From Euptelea pleiosperma (Eukaryota > Streptophyta > Magnoliopsida > Ranunculales > Eupteleaceae): DNA of 64,000 nt. The stretch is taken from contig CM068546.1 in NCBI GenBank assembly GCA_035048495.1, positions 16,436,435-16,500,434 on the forward strand, in the 5' to 3' direction. Of the stretch, positions 1 to 11,448 are shown in pieces. Numbering within the stretch: position 1 is the stretch's first letter; every line of letters begins with the position of its first letter. The translations under genes were made by a program, and so were the position numbers. Below the pieces are notes generated by a model. That model worked only from the letters and a program-made list of their open reading frames with translations. It was not told where the DNA came from and did not search any database.

Positions 1-1529
1 AGAAGAAGATCTCATGATTGGAATACCACTTCACTCGGGAACATCAGATCAAACTCTATAGCTTCTCTTTCTCCAATCTCCACATTTTATGATCGTACTA
101 TCCTAAAATCAAGTAGGACTTTCCTGGGTTGTAATGAGGCTTAGGTCAGGTGTAGAGATATAAAGGGATACAGGATTTCAAAGATCTTGAGAGGATATTG
201 CCATTTTCTTGTATTTTTCCTGCGGCCTAACACCATTATCTGGTTCTTTTTCCTCTTTTTTTTTTTTTTTTTTTTTTCGTATTTTTCTCTTTTTCTTGAT
301 ATTTCTGAGACTGCTCGATTTCTTTTCAGCTCTTTTCATACTTTCTTTCCATATTTTGTTTTCAGCTTGAACCACTTTCTTTTCCTTTTGATTCTTCTTC
401 TTTACTTTTCTTTTCATGGTACACCCATATCAGTTATTCTTTTGTCCATCTCAAAATAAGGGTAGCCAGTCATGCTTTGTAGCTATACTGGATTTTAGGT
501 TGATGGGTTTACAAAGAAAAGGCTTTTATAGAAGGGTTCAAGGGGTTTCTAGTGAAGTATAATTTAGGTGAGTAAAAAGGCTGAATGGTTCAGAAAAAAT
601 GGCCTAAATCATTTTCTAGGGTTTGCACTATCATGTACACTATCTTAACTGGATACAGAGAAGGTTCTGTCGTAGTAATCCAATGTTGATGTCGTTCCGA
701 GTTTTATGATCGAAGCAAAAGATAATGAGATCTCTCAACGAATATTGCGGGCATGAAGAATAGTGAGTCATCTTGTGACTCAGAATTATTGTATACTCCT
801 CTGAATTGATTAAAGGCTCGAAAGCTCACTGGGTTAGGTCTCCACAATCATTCTCATAGGATCTCTAGAGTTTCAAAACTTAGGATGACTCTGATGTTGA
901 TAGTGTACAATTGTGCCAAATCTGAATTTTTCTGAGTTTTCAAACCTGCTGTAGTCACGCCTGACTTGACTCGACACTAACTTTAAACAAAAATTGACAT
1001 CCTCAATACTGACTTAACGAAGGTTTTTAGCTAATCAAAGTCAGGGTATTTGACACATTTTTGAAATTCTAGAAAACTTTTGGAGAACATCGAAAATCAC
1101 CTCAAAAATAAGAAATTATTATTTTTTTATTTTATTTTATTTTATTTTTTATTTTGTTTTTATTTTTTATTTTTTTAGAAGACATGAGTTTTGGTAAATA
1201 CCCCACCCCCAACCAAAATATAGCACCGTCCTCGGTGCTCATGACCGAGACATAAAATGATGAAAAATCAGTGATGATGATGCAAAGATTCAGGAAGGAT
1301 GTTACCAAGTCGGCGGAAACTCGACAGTGTGTGGTACCTGATGATCGGAAGAATGAATGTACCTGCATTTCCAAAGATATAACAATAATAACAAATGCAT
1401 GAGACTCATGTACTCTAGGAATACCGGAATTGCCTTTCCAAAAGCGCTAAGTTTTACGTCTTCAGCCAGACATGACGGGGGTGACAGGCACCCCCAACCA
1501 AGTTGGAGCTCAGGAGACTGAGTGGATCA
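1..1529 (-). other. A-host 3' noncoding region (between pol and 3' LTR)
   Basis: There is no credible gene here. The stretch is collinear with 29607-31108 of the intact element and with 57377-58862. It is the untranslated part between the integrase stop and the polypurine tract, where some Athila elements carry an env-like gene; none is visible. It contains a T/A-rich low-complexity tract (about 1121-1173), the hairpin GCACCG-TCCT-CGGTGC at 1223-1238, and the hairpin GGGGGTG-ACAGG-CACCCCC at 1477-1495 just beyond the pol stop. The long T-rich frame on the plus strand around 187-459 is antisense to the element and of low complexity, so I do not call it a gene. Confidence 0.8.
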
Positions 1530-2782
1530 TCAGTCGACATAGGCAGGATCGATGAGGTCAATTTCAAAAGTCCGATGGGACAATTCTCGAGACTGAATGA
1601 ACGACACATCTAGTTCATGGAATTGCTTAAGACGCTGGCCATTTACCTGGAATGAGGAGTGATCCTTGGGGTCCTCAATAGTGATTGCCCCAAAGGGTGT
1701 GACTGCGGTGACCGTATAAGGACCGGTCCACCTAGATTTCAGTTTCCCAGGGAAGAGATGGAGACGAGAATTATAAAGAAGGACCTTCTGTCCTGGATGG
1801 AACTCTTTCCTGAGGATGCTCTTGTCATGTATCCACTTCATTTTTGCTTTATAATTCTTGGACAAGTTGTAGGCATCATTTCTGATTTCTTCTAACTCAT
1901 TCATTTGAAGTTTTCGCTCCTCCCTTGCAGAGTCGAGGTCGAAGTTGAGTTTCTGAATGGCCCACAGGGCACGATGTTCAATCTCTACCGGTAGATGACA
2001 GGGTTTCCCAAAGACGAGACGATAGGGAGACATATTGAGTGGGGTCTTGTAGGCAGTTCTGTATGCCCATAAAGCATCAGTGAGACGAGTAGACCAATCT
2101 TTACGTGTGGTATTGACCGTTTTCTCCAAGATCTGCTTGATCTGACGATTAGAAACCTCCACTTGACCACTAGTCTGCGGATGATAAGCTAGGGCAACCT
2201 TGTGGGTTACCCCATACTTTTTCATTAATTTCTCGAATATCTTATTGCAGAAATGGGTGCCCCCATCACTAATGATGGCCTTAGGGGCACCGAATCGGGC
2301 GAAGATGAACTCCTTTAGGAATTTGACGACCACTTTGTGGTCATTGGTCTTGGTGGGAATGGCTTCTATCCATTTGGATACATAGTCTACCGCAAGGAGA
2401 ATGTACTCAAAACCATAGGAAACGGGAAAAGGGCCCATGAAGTCGATGCCCCAGATGTCAAATATTTTATCGACCGGGATGGGAGTGAGGGGCATCATGT
2501 TCCTCTGGGAGATGCGGCCTAGATGCTGGCAATTAGGACAGGTTTTGCAGTAGATATGGGCATCTTTAAATAGTGTAGGCCAGTAGAATCCGCATTGCAG
2601 CACTTTTTCTGCAGTCTTCTTAGTGCTGAAATGACCACCACAAGGTTGGTCATGACATGAGGACAAGATATTGAGTTGGTCCGACTCAGGGACACAGAGA
2701 CGAATGATCTGGTCAGGACAGTATTTATACAAATAAGGGTCATCCCAAGAGTAGTACTTAACTCTTGCTAGGAATTGGCTTT
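1530..2782 (-). pseudogene. pol: A-host pol fragment: integrase
   Basis: This is the C-terminal part of the Gag-Pol polyprotein, cut off at its N-terminal side by the LTR inserted at 2783. It holds the HHCC zinc-binding domain (HDQPCGG..H, then CPNC), the catalytic core with D in WGIDFMG, D in IISDGG and E in GQVEVSN, and the [12 protein letters not shown]-terminal region; there is no chromodomain. The rest of pol resumes at 22276. Compared with the intact copy it has seven extra residues, SRELSHR, just before TFEIDLID. These come from a 21-bp in-frame insertion (1572-1592) that matches LTR sequence. The frame is open, but there is no start codon or upstream domain, so this is a broken gene piece. 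Confidence 0.92.
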
Positions 2783-2833
2783 TGAAAGTAGTATTTTTCC
2801 GCGTCGTTGATTACGGAAACCCTAACTTCAACA
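2783..2833 (-). mobile_element. Solo LTR 1 of family A, left piece (3' end of LTR)
   Basis: The sequence starts TGAAAGTAG, the complement of an LTR 3' end, directly after GCTTT (2778-2782). The same GCTTT follows the far end of this LTR at 22276-22280, so it is an insertion into the integrase/RNase H linker of A-host with a 5-bp TSD. The LTR is interrupted here by the complete element 2834-19384. The last five bases, CAACA, are that element's own target duplication. Confidence 0.93.
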
Positions 2834-4863
2834 TGAAATTAGGTTTTTCCCGCGTCGTTGGATCGGAAACCCTTGATTTCAACAATATTTGTAATTTCTC
2901 CGATTTGGTTCACTTAATCTGCAAAAATGCAGACTTGCACAGTGGCTCGTGTCGGGTATCGTCCGCACTCGGGGTTAGGGCAAATAAAGAACAAATTAAG
3001 GGAAATATGCTTAGAAATGATGGCACAATGAAGAAAGATATTTCAATTAAATTTAATAATTCATCAAGTGTTTACAAAAATTGAATCAAATAAAACAAAC
3101 TAATATTTAATCCTAGAAAGCAATGAGAGTAGAGAGAGAAAATGGGGGTTTTAGAGAGAGAAGGCAATGTAGAGAGAAAAGTTAGAGAAAACAACGATTT
3201 AGAGAGAGAAAATCTATGAGAGAGAAAGAGAGGGAAAATGAGAATTTAGAGAGAGAACAAAGTAATGAGAGGGTTTAAAGATAGAAAGAGAAAGAGGAAA
3301 GAGATTCACCTTAAGATCTCACCTTTTGATTCGATCCACGGATGAAAAGAAAGTCCACTAAGTGGTTGCATGTGTTGCACCACATGGTGGTCTTTGATGC
3401 ACTGTTGCTGACCGTGTGGTAGGATGGTGATGCAGAGACGTGGAATGAAGCAAATGGTGACCGGAGAAGAAGGTGTAGAACTTATGCCAAAGACGAAGTG
3501 GATCTGGAGGTGCACTTGACTTGCAGCGGCAAGGAAGTGACCGTTGGAGCTTGCAAGTGGTGATGGAGAGTGCTCGACGTACTGGCAAAGGGAGGAGCAA
3601 CACGTTGCAGGTGGTGCAGGGCGAAGGGTTTGCAGGCTAAACAAGAACCCAGCAACACTTGAGGAGTTTCAATGCTGGTTTGAAGAGGGAGGCATCCCTT
3701 GTGGTAAAAACCAGTCTTTTTTTTTTTTTTTTTTTGACTTTGGTGCTTGCTGGATTCCGGTAATCAGGTTGCAGGTTAGGGTGCAAGGTGGTGGTTGTGC
3801 GGTAACGAAGAGCTGATTGCTCTTCTTGGTCGAGAGAGGGATGATGGCAGCACAAGGTGGAGTTGCTGGTTTCCTTCGCTGGAGACGAGAAGTGCAGGTC
3901 CGTGAGCTTGAGAAGATCACCGGAGTTCAACAGGTGGAGAACTTTCTCCACATTACTGTGCAAGTTCACTAGAGGAACCTGCTATTGGAGCCGTGTGCAG
4001 CTAGAAGAATAGCGTGAAGGAGAAGAAAGCCACATGGAGAAGAGAACAGCAGTGCTGTAGTTGCAAGTTGCACTTCCAGCAACCGTTAGATAGGAGGAGA
4101 TGGGCAGCAAGGGGTGATAGCTGCTAGGGCGGTACTTTAGGCATGCTCACAAGGGTAGAGCTCGTGGTGATTCGGGTGTGGAGCTGCCTGGAAGGGCAGC
4201 AAGGTTGAGATGGGGAAACTATTGTTGTGGAGGAAAAAAAAACAACAACAGTGTTGCTGTTGGTGGTGGAGAGAATGGGAGGCGAACCAGATTTCTGGTT
4301 CGTTTGGAAAAGAAGATAAGAAGGGATCTGCTGGTCTATAAGAAATGGAAATGGGAGTTGGTGGTTGTGAATAGAGCGATGAAGAATTGGTTGCTGCTAG
4401 AGACTGAAGCAGCAAGGATGGTGGAGGATCACGAGTTTTGAGTGGGAAAGGAGCAGTCCGGCAAAAGCACACGGTGGAGGTTGTTGGTGGTGGGTTGTAG
4501 AAGAAGAAGAAGCACCAGTAGGTGCTGGTTCTTACCGGATTAGCTCTTGGAGATGAAAACAAAAGAGGTGAAGAGGTCGTGGTACAGCTTACAGTTTGGA
4601 AAACAGTGGGCAGCAGCTAAAAGACGTGGTGGCTTGGGAGTTGCTGGGCGTGTTGTGCAGGTGTGCACGAGCTCCTTGAAGGTTGCTGGAGTTCTGGGCT
4701 GTGAAGATGTATTGCAGGTTGTAATGGTGTGCAACGATGGAGAAATCTTTTGCTTTAATGAGAGTTGCATGGAGCAGCATCCACGTTAATGGAGAAGACG
4801 CTGGTTCCTAGCAGATCTGTGGGAGGAGAAGCAGGCCGGAGTTGCAGCAACTCCGGAGGAAAG

Positions 4864-4980
4864 ATGAAGAAGAAGAAGAAGAAGAAAAAGAAGAGGAGAA
4901 AGAAGAAGAAGAAGAAGAAGAAGAAGAAGAAGAAGAAGAAGAAGAAGAAGAAGAAGAAGAAGAAGAAGAGGAGGAGGAGG
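4864..4980. repeat. GAA/TTC trinucleotide array in B-full 3' LTR
   Basis: The tract is nearly uninterrupted GAA with a few AAA and GAG units, ending in a GGA run. The matching array in the other LTR (17449-17529) is about 33 bp shorter. The two LTRs were identical at insertion, so the array has changed length since then. Frames of poly-Lys or poly-Ser through it are artefacts. Confidence 0.95.
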
Positions 4981-5569
4981 CGGAGCTGGAATTAATGGTG
5001 TAGAATGCAGATTCCGGCGAGCTTCTCGCCGGAATCAATGGTGACTGGCTGGAAGGAAAGTTTGTAGGCCGTTAGACCGGCAAACCTTGAAGAATTCGGC
5101 AAGAGAAGATGAGGAATGTGCAACACGAACAGCCAGCAAGGGGCAGAGAATGGTGGTTGCTGTGGTGGAGCAAAACGGTGGTGAAAGTGCTGGTTTCTGG
5201 CGACCTTCTCGCCGGAATCAATGGAGAAGAAGAAGGCTGTGCTTGGTGGAGATAGTCGGCTGCTCAAGAGGATGTGGGAGAGAGAAAATAGAGGGATAGA
5301 GAAAGAGATATAACCGTGGGGGAAGGAACCTGTAGTGAGCACAGCAACGACCGTGGTGTTGCAGACGTGCAAATAAGATGAAGGTGGCTTATGGAGGGGA
5401 GCAAGATGAAAACGGTGGTGAGAGAGGCGTTGCAGGTAGAGGAAACGGACTGGAGTATGGAGGGGTGTGTTGGTTCACTGTGCAACCAACAAGCATGAGA
5501 AAGAAACAGAATGATTGAGAGAAGAAGGGAGAGAGAAATAGAAGCTAGGGGGAGGGAACCACCTTCTAA

Positions 5570-5660
5570 GAGATCTTGGATCTCCTTTTATGGTGAGATG
5601 TGGTTGAGATCCACCTTAAAAGGGGGAAGATGTTAGACGGTTTTCAAAGAGGAAACCGTC
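5570..5660 (-). promoter_or_regulatory. Candidate core promoter of family B LTR, flanked by two hairpins
   Basis: In transcription order there is a stem GACGGTTT/AAACCGTC (5653-5660 with 5636-5643), a TATA-like CATAAAAG (near 5584-5591), and a dyad GAGATC-3 nt-GATCTC (5570-5584). The equivalent first stem in the 5' LTR is at 18184-18208. The arrangement parallels the palindrome-TATA-palindrome layout of family A, although the sequences differ. No start site was mapped; assigning this as the promoter is an inference. Confidence 0.45.
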
Positions 5661-6046
5661 CATGCATTAGAGGAAATGAGGTGTCCACATGAGTGTGCAT
5701 GGGCCACTTATGTCAATAGCCCGTGGGTATTGAACAACCCGTGGGCCTATTTGGAGCCCAAGGAAGTAGAGAGGTTGGAATGTGGGCCGATCTTGATGGG
5801 TTTTAATTGACACATGGAGATATGAGGTGGCAACGAAGTGGGTCCATTCTTGGGACATAGCTATGGGCCAGTGGGTTATGGAGAATAGGCTATGGGCCTT
5901 ACAATTTGATTAAGGGCCATTTGGCCACGGGCTTTGTGGACCACTAAGGCCATGGGGCCATAAGATGATGGAACTATGATAATTTGATGAGATGAAGTGG
6001 CGATTTGACTTGGTCCATAACTGGCGGACCGTAGGATCTGGAGAGA

Positions 6047-6097
6047 TCCAACGGTCAGATAAATGATCTAACGGTCGAATTGAAGATCTAACGGTAG
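6047..6097 (+). promoter_or_regulatory. MSA-like AACGG repeat array in B-full 3' LTR
   Basis: There are three units 20 bp apart. TCCAACGGTCA at 6047-6057 fits the plant M-phase-specific activator consensus YCYAACGGYYA exactly. TCTAACGGTCG (6067-6077) and TCTAACGGTAG (6087-6097) deviate at the end. The transcriptionally relevant copy in the 5' LTR is at 18595-18645. Known MSA elements bind three-repeat MYB (MYB3R) factors; use here is inferred. Confidence 0.5.
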
Positions 6098-6836
6098 AAG
6101 AACTATAAGAGATGGAATAAGGCTAAAGGAGAGAAGATCTGAGGTTAGATGATGGAGATCAGAGAGTTATGATGATCGATCTGAGGATCGGATGGTAGAT
6201 CTGGGGATCTAATGGTAGGATGAGATGATCTATGGGTTAGATATCAGAGTCTAGAGAGATGGAGAGAGAATTAGGAGAGAGGAGAGAGAAAATAATACAA
6301 AATAAAGGCAAAAGAGCTGGCGGAGGGTCATGAACCCTGATCTTCAATGTAATCTTCCGTCGGTTTCACCAATTATGTAAGCCGTCATTTTATGTCAGTT
6401 GGTGCGACTTTGAATCACTTTGGCCCGTCTCTTGGTCTTCAGCTTTGCCTCTCTCTTGGTTCTTTATCTGGCTCTACGATCCTCTGACATGACTCATACT
6501 TGGCCGGTATCTTCTTGTCATAGCTTGTTGACTCCTTAAGCTTTAATATTAGGCTTCTATGGTTGATCGTGGGCCCGCAAGTCTCTAAAATCGCCCGATT
6601 GGGTTTCCTGCGAGAGAAAAGCACGTAATGAGACTTAATCAAAACAGCTTCATATCTAGACTATCCAAAATGCGTATATTTCATGCAAATAGTCGATTTT
6701 CGTCTAAGGAATGCGCTCTACGCATTGGAAGAAACTCTTACGTGAAAAAGTCGACGAAAAGATAAGTTTTACGTGGGAGAATGCGACATCGCTATAACGA
6801 TAATGGCTTAAAATAAGCACTTTTGAGCGAATATCA

Positions 6837-6848
6837 CAACCCCCAACT
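6837..6848 (-). other. Polypurine tract of B-full
   Basis: On the element strand a G-rich run, TTGGGGGTTG, lies directly before the 3' LTR terminus TGATATTCGC. The same position and core are seen at 29171-29182 and 56928-56939. In LTR retrotransposons this purine run primes plus-strand DNA synthesis. Confidence 0.75.
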
Positions 6849-8778
6849 AGCATATTGACAATCCTTGGCAATTATTGCGAAATAAGTGAGCTAAAAGGGC
6901 TTGGCAGAACATGCTAGAAAACTTATTTGCATTACTCAGAAAAATTCCGTTTTGTCCGATTATTTCAAGGATGCAAGAAATCATTCACAAATTAGAACTA
7001 ATCAGCAAAATACAACACTTCTACAAATGGACCTTCAAACAAAAGATTACTCAGACTCAGTGTGTGTGTGTGTTCAACATCATCCTTATCTGGTAGTAGA
7101 GATATTTGGATCTCCTTAGAGACTCTATGCCTCGACCTCAATCCTCACTTGTATACCACTCAGAAGTGAATCACTCAGAAGTGGTTTTATACTTTTCTCT
7201 CAAACTATATGTGAGGAGATGAATATAAAAACTGGCAAACGTCTCACATATATAGTTCTTGAATGGAGGATATAAGAAGATTTAAGATCTCATGATTGGA
7301 ATATCATATCACTTAAGAACATCGGATCAAACTCTATAATTTCTCTTTTCTCCATTCTCCACACTTGATGATGGTACAAATCTAGAATCAAATAGGACTT
7401 ATATAGGTTATATTAAGGCTTAGGATAGGTTCAGAAAAGAAGGATATTCTGGTATTCAAAAATTCTGAGAGGGTATCTCACTATTCTTTGCAATTTTTCC
7501 CAGGGGTAATATTTTCTTGATTTTTCTTCTTTCCTTTTTCCAATTTTTTTTGTCTTTTTGGATATTCTTCAACCTTTTTCAAATTCTTTTTCCTTTCATT
7601 CTTTCTTTTTTATCATGTTTCTTTTCAGCACAAACCATTTGTTTTCTTTTCTTTTCTTGGTGTAATCATACCAAATACTCTTTGATCCCTCTCAGAAGTA
7701 GGTTATCGTATTGAACTCTTTTTGGGATTGGGTTTTTGGTTGATGGGTTTAACAAGAAAAGGTTTTCATCAAAAGGCTCAAAAATAGTTTCTAATGGTAT
7801 AGATGTTAGGAAAGCTAAAAAGTTTGATTGGTTAGAAAGATGGCCTATATCATTTTCTAGGGTTTGTACTTTCATCTTCGATGTCTCGAATGGATATAAA
7901 GAAGATTCTTTCTGTAATAATCTGAATTTGATGTCGTTCTGAGTTCCATGACCAAAGCAAGGGTTAATGAGATCACTCAATGGAAATATTTGGGAAGTAG
8001 AAGAATTGTGAGTTATCTTGTGACTCAGAATAATTTTATTACCCTCAGAAATAATGAAAAGATCAAAAGCTCACTGGGTTTGGTCTCCACAATTGTTCTT
8101 CTTGGATCTCTAGATAATCTAAACTTCGGATAATTCTGACGTTGATATGTGAACATTTTTGCTGAATCTGAGTTTTGAAAGATTTTTCAATCCACTGTAG
8201 TAATGTTTGCTTTCAAACTGAATGAAGAGCTAATAAGTGATTTTTCAAAACAAACATCCTTTTCAATAAATAGACTTTCCGAAAATTTTGTACTCATCAT
8301 TGTAAAGGATTTGAAAAGCATTTCGAAAGTACTCAGAAAACTTTGTAAAACAAAGATTATCACCCCAAAATACATCTTTTTCTCATTTTTCTCAAAATAA
8401 TTTTTTTTTATTTTTTATTTTTTATTTTTTATGAAGACATGAGTTTTGATAAATCCCCACCCCCAACTGAAATACAGCACCGTCCTCGGTGCTTTGACCG
8501 GGACAAAAATATATGAAAACTCTGAATGTGTTGCATGTTAGAGGAAGAGTTATACCTGTATGGCGGAGATTTGGTGATACCTGATGGTAGTGAGAGGAAT
8601 TGTACCTGTATAGCCATAATAATATATGAAATATAATAATTATGCATGTGACTCAATGACTTCTAGGAATACCGAAATTGCCTTTCCGAAAGCGCTAAGT
8701 TTTATGTCTTCAGCCAGACACAACGGGGGTGAAAATCACCCCCAACTAAGTTGGAGCTCAGAGAGACTGACAGAAACA
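6849..8778 (-). other. B-full 3' noncoding region
   Basis: These 1.9 kb between pol and the polypurine tract have no credible coding frame; no env-like gene was seen. Conserved structures shared with family A are a 9-bp stem ATATGTGAG/CTCACATAT (around 7207-7251), the hairpin GCACCG-TCCT-CGGTGC (8477-8492), and GGGGGTGA-AAA-TCACCCCC (8725-8743). An A/T-rich tract lies at about 8400-8431. Confidence 0.75.
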
Positions 8779-11448
8779 TCAGTCTTCATATATTGGATCA
8801 ATAAGATCTATCTCGAAGGTTTGAATAGATGACACGTCTAATTCTTGAAAAGGTTTGAGACGCTGTCCATTGACCTGGAATGTTGAATTATCCTTTGGAT
8901 CCTCAACAGTTATAGCCCCATAGGGCTTGACTTCAGTAACAACAAATGGGCCTGACCATCGGGACTTCAATTTTCCAGGGAAGATGTGAAGTCTAGAATT
9001 GTAAAGTAAGACCTTCTGTCCCTGGTGGAAATCCTTCCTAAGATTGCTCTTGTCATGTATCCATTTCATTTTATCTTTATACTTTTTTGACAAGGCATAT
9101 GAATCATTTCTCAGTTCATCCAATTCATTGAGTTGTAAATTCCTTTCCTCTCCTGCTGTGTCTAAGTCGAAATTGAGTTTTTTGATCGCCCATAGGGCGC
9201 GATGCTCAATCTCAACAGGGAGATGACAAGGTTTACCATAAACCAACCGGTATGGAGACATATTCAAGGGAGTTTTATAAGTTGTTCGGTAAGCCCATAG
9301 AGCATCTGAGAGGCGTGTAGACCAGTCTTTACGAGTTGTATTGACTGTCTTCTCCAGTATCTGCTTGATTTGCCGATTGGAGACCTCGACCTGACCGCTG
9401 GTCTGCGGATGGTAAGCAAGGGCAACCTTATGAGTTACACCATACTTTTTCATTAAATTTTCAAAAACTCTATTGCAGAAATGGCTACCCCCATCACTTA
9501 TAATGGCTTTGGGGGCTCCGAATCTTGTGAAAATGTACTCCCTCAAAAATCTCACCACAACTTGATGGTCATTGGTTCTTGTAGGAATTGCCTCAATCCA
9601 CTTAGAAACATAGTCCACAGCTAGGAAGATGAATTGGAAACCATTGGATGTAGGAAAGGGCCCCATGAAATCAATACCCCACATATCGAATATCTCATCG
9701 ACTTGAATAGGGTTCAAGGGCATCATATTTCTCTGAGAAATTCTGCCAAGGTTTTGACAATTAGGGCAGGCCTTGCAGTAGATATGTGTTTCTCGAAATA
9801 GAGAAGGCCAGTAGAATCCACATTGTAGGATTTTCTCAGCCGTCTTTTTAGAACTAAAGTGACCACCACATGGTTGGTCATGACAAGAGGACAAGATGTT
9901 TAATTGCTGAGATTCAGGGACACAGAGACGAATAATCTGGTCAGGACAGTATTTATATAAATAAGGCTCGTCCCAAGAGTAATACTTAACTCTTGCCAGG
10001 AATTGATTTTTGTCCTGTTTTGACCAATGAGATGGTATTTCCTCCGTCACTAGGTAATTGACAATGTCAGCATACCATGGGGTGACGGAGATAGCGAACA
10101 GTTGTTCGTCAGGAAAAGTTTCGAGAATGGGCTGAGATTCAAAATTAGACTCTAAAGTCAGCCTTGACAAGTGATCAGCCACAACATTCTCAGTTCCTTT
10201 CTTGTCCCTGATCTCTAGATCGGATTCCTGTAATAGAAGGATCCATCTTATCAATCTCGGCTTCGTCTCCTTTTTGGACATTAGATATCTCAGAGCCGCA
10301 TGATCCGTATAAACTATGACTTTAGTGGCCAATAAGTATGGTCTGAATTTATCCAGAGCAAAAACAACGGCTAGAAGCTCTTTTTCAGTAGTGGAGTAGT
10401 TTAACTGAGCCGAGTTTAAAGTCTTACTCGCATAGTATATCACATGTGGCATTTTGTTGACTCTTTGGCCCAAAACTGCTCCAAGAGCATAGTCGGATGC
10501 GTCACACATCACTTCAAAAGGTATGGTCCAATCAGGAGGGCGGATGATGGGCGCAGAAGTAAGCTCAGATTTAAGACGCTCGAATGCCTTTGCACAGTCA
10601 GCATTGAAGTCAAAAGGGCTATCCTTAGCCAGAAGACTACATAGGGGTCGAGCTATCTGGGAGAAATCCTTAATGAATCTCCTGTAGAATCCTCCATGTC
10701 CAAGAAAAGATCGAATATCACGCACAGATTTAGGAATTGGTAGGGTCGAGATAATATCAATCTTGGCTTTGTCAACCTCAATACCCTTGTCAGAAATGAC
10801 ATGGCCTAGTACGATTCCTTTCTTTACCATAAAGTGACATTTTTCCCAATTTAGGACAAGTCGCTTATCCTGACATCTTGCGAGTACCAGACTCAGATGT
10901 TGGAGACAGTCATCGAAAGAGGATCCAAAGACGGAGAAGTCATCCATGAAAACTTCTAAGAACCGTTCGACCATGTCCGAAAATATACTCATTATACACC
11001 TTTGAAAAGTCGCAGGTGCATTGCAGAGGCCAAAAGGCATGCGACTGTAGGCAAAAGTGCCAAAGGGACAGGTGAACGTGGTCTTCTCATGGTCCTCGGG
11101 TGCAATGGGAATCTGATTATATCCCGAGTAACCATCTAGGAAACAATAGTAGGAATGACCTGCTAGACGTTCCAACATCTGATCAATGAATGGGAGAGGG
11201 AAATGGTCCTTCCGGGTGTTGGTATTGAGCCGTCTGTAGTCAATACAGACTCTCCATCCTTTCTTTAAGCGCTGGGTCACCATTTCGCCTTGATCATTTT
11301 CTACAACAGTGAAACCCGCCTTCTTAGGTACGACATGGATTGGACTCACCCATTTGCTATCAGAGATGGGGTAAATGATACCCGCATCTAGCAATTTTAG
11401 AATTTCCTCCCGTACTACTTCTTTTAGGACCGGATTTAACCTCCTCTA
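8779..11448 (-). pseudogene. pol: B-full pol segment: reverse transcriptase, RNase H, integrase
   Basis: This is the open C-terminal part of the family B polyprotein after the stop at 11446-11448. In order it has RT with palm motifs ([22 protein letters not shown], and FMDDFSVFG as the YxDD-type box); RNase H with [21 protein letters not shown] and ADHLSRL; and integrase with the HHCC finger and DD35E residues (WGIDFMG, IISDGG, GQVEVSN). It ends [13 protein letters not shown] with no chromodomain. All catalytic residues look intact. The first methionine (11394) is internal to RT, so this piece would only be made if the upstream stop were read through. It is in the same frame as the gag-protease segments. 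Confidence 0.93.

Larger units (their letters stand above)
2834..6836 (-). repeat. B-full 3' LTR (about 4.0 kb)
   Basis: The LTR is bounded by TGAAATTAGG on the left and GAGCGAATATCA on the right (plus-strand reading) and is nearly identical to 15417-19384. It contains a long GAA array (4864-4980) about 33 bp longer than in the partner LTR. It also has inverted modules of the GGAGTTGCAG type, a pair of hairpins at 5570-5584 and 5636-5660 around a TATA-like CATAAAAG, a cluster of TGGGCC motifs (5695-5960), and three AACGG repeats (6047-6097). The many small frames in it follow low-complexity sequence and are not called genes. Confidence 0.96.

Noticed and set aside
187..459. T-rich plus-strand frame encoding a Phe/Leu-rich, membrane-like peptide, repeated near 29800-30159 and 57559-57849
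   Set aside because: It is antisense to the element, driven by a T-rich tract, varies in frame and length between copies and is not kept in family B. Recurrence is explained by homology of the transposon copies.
3306..3969. Several overlapping 80-140 codon frames within LTRs (for example 3306-3969, 4137-4562, 15889-16546, 20243-21044)
   Set aside because: They lie in noncoding LTR sequence in both strands and several frames at once, with biased composition and no recognisable domain.
4765..5038. Frames with long Lys or Ser runs (also near 17348-17588, 27408-28150, 39580-40290 and 61049-61606)
   Set aside because: They are translations of GAA/TTC arrays in LTRs; lengths change between sister LTRs.
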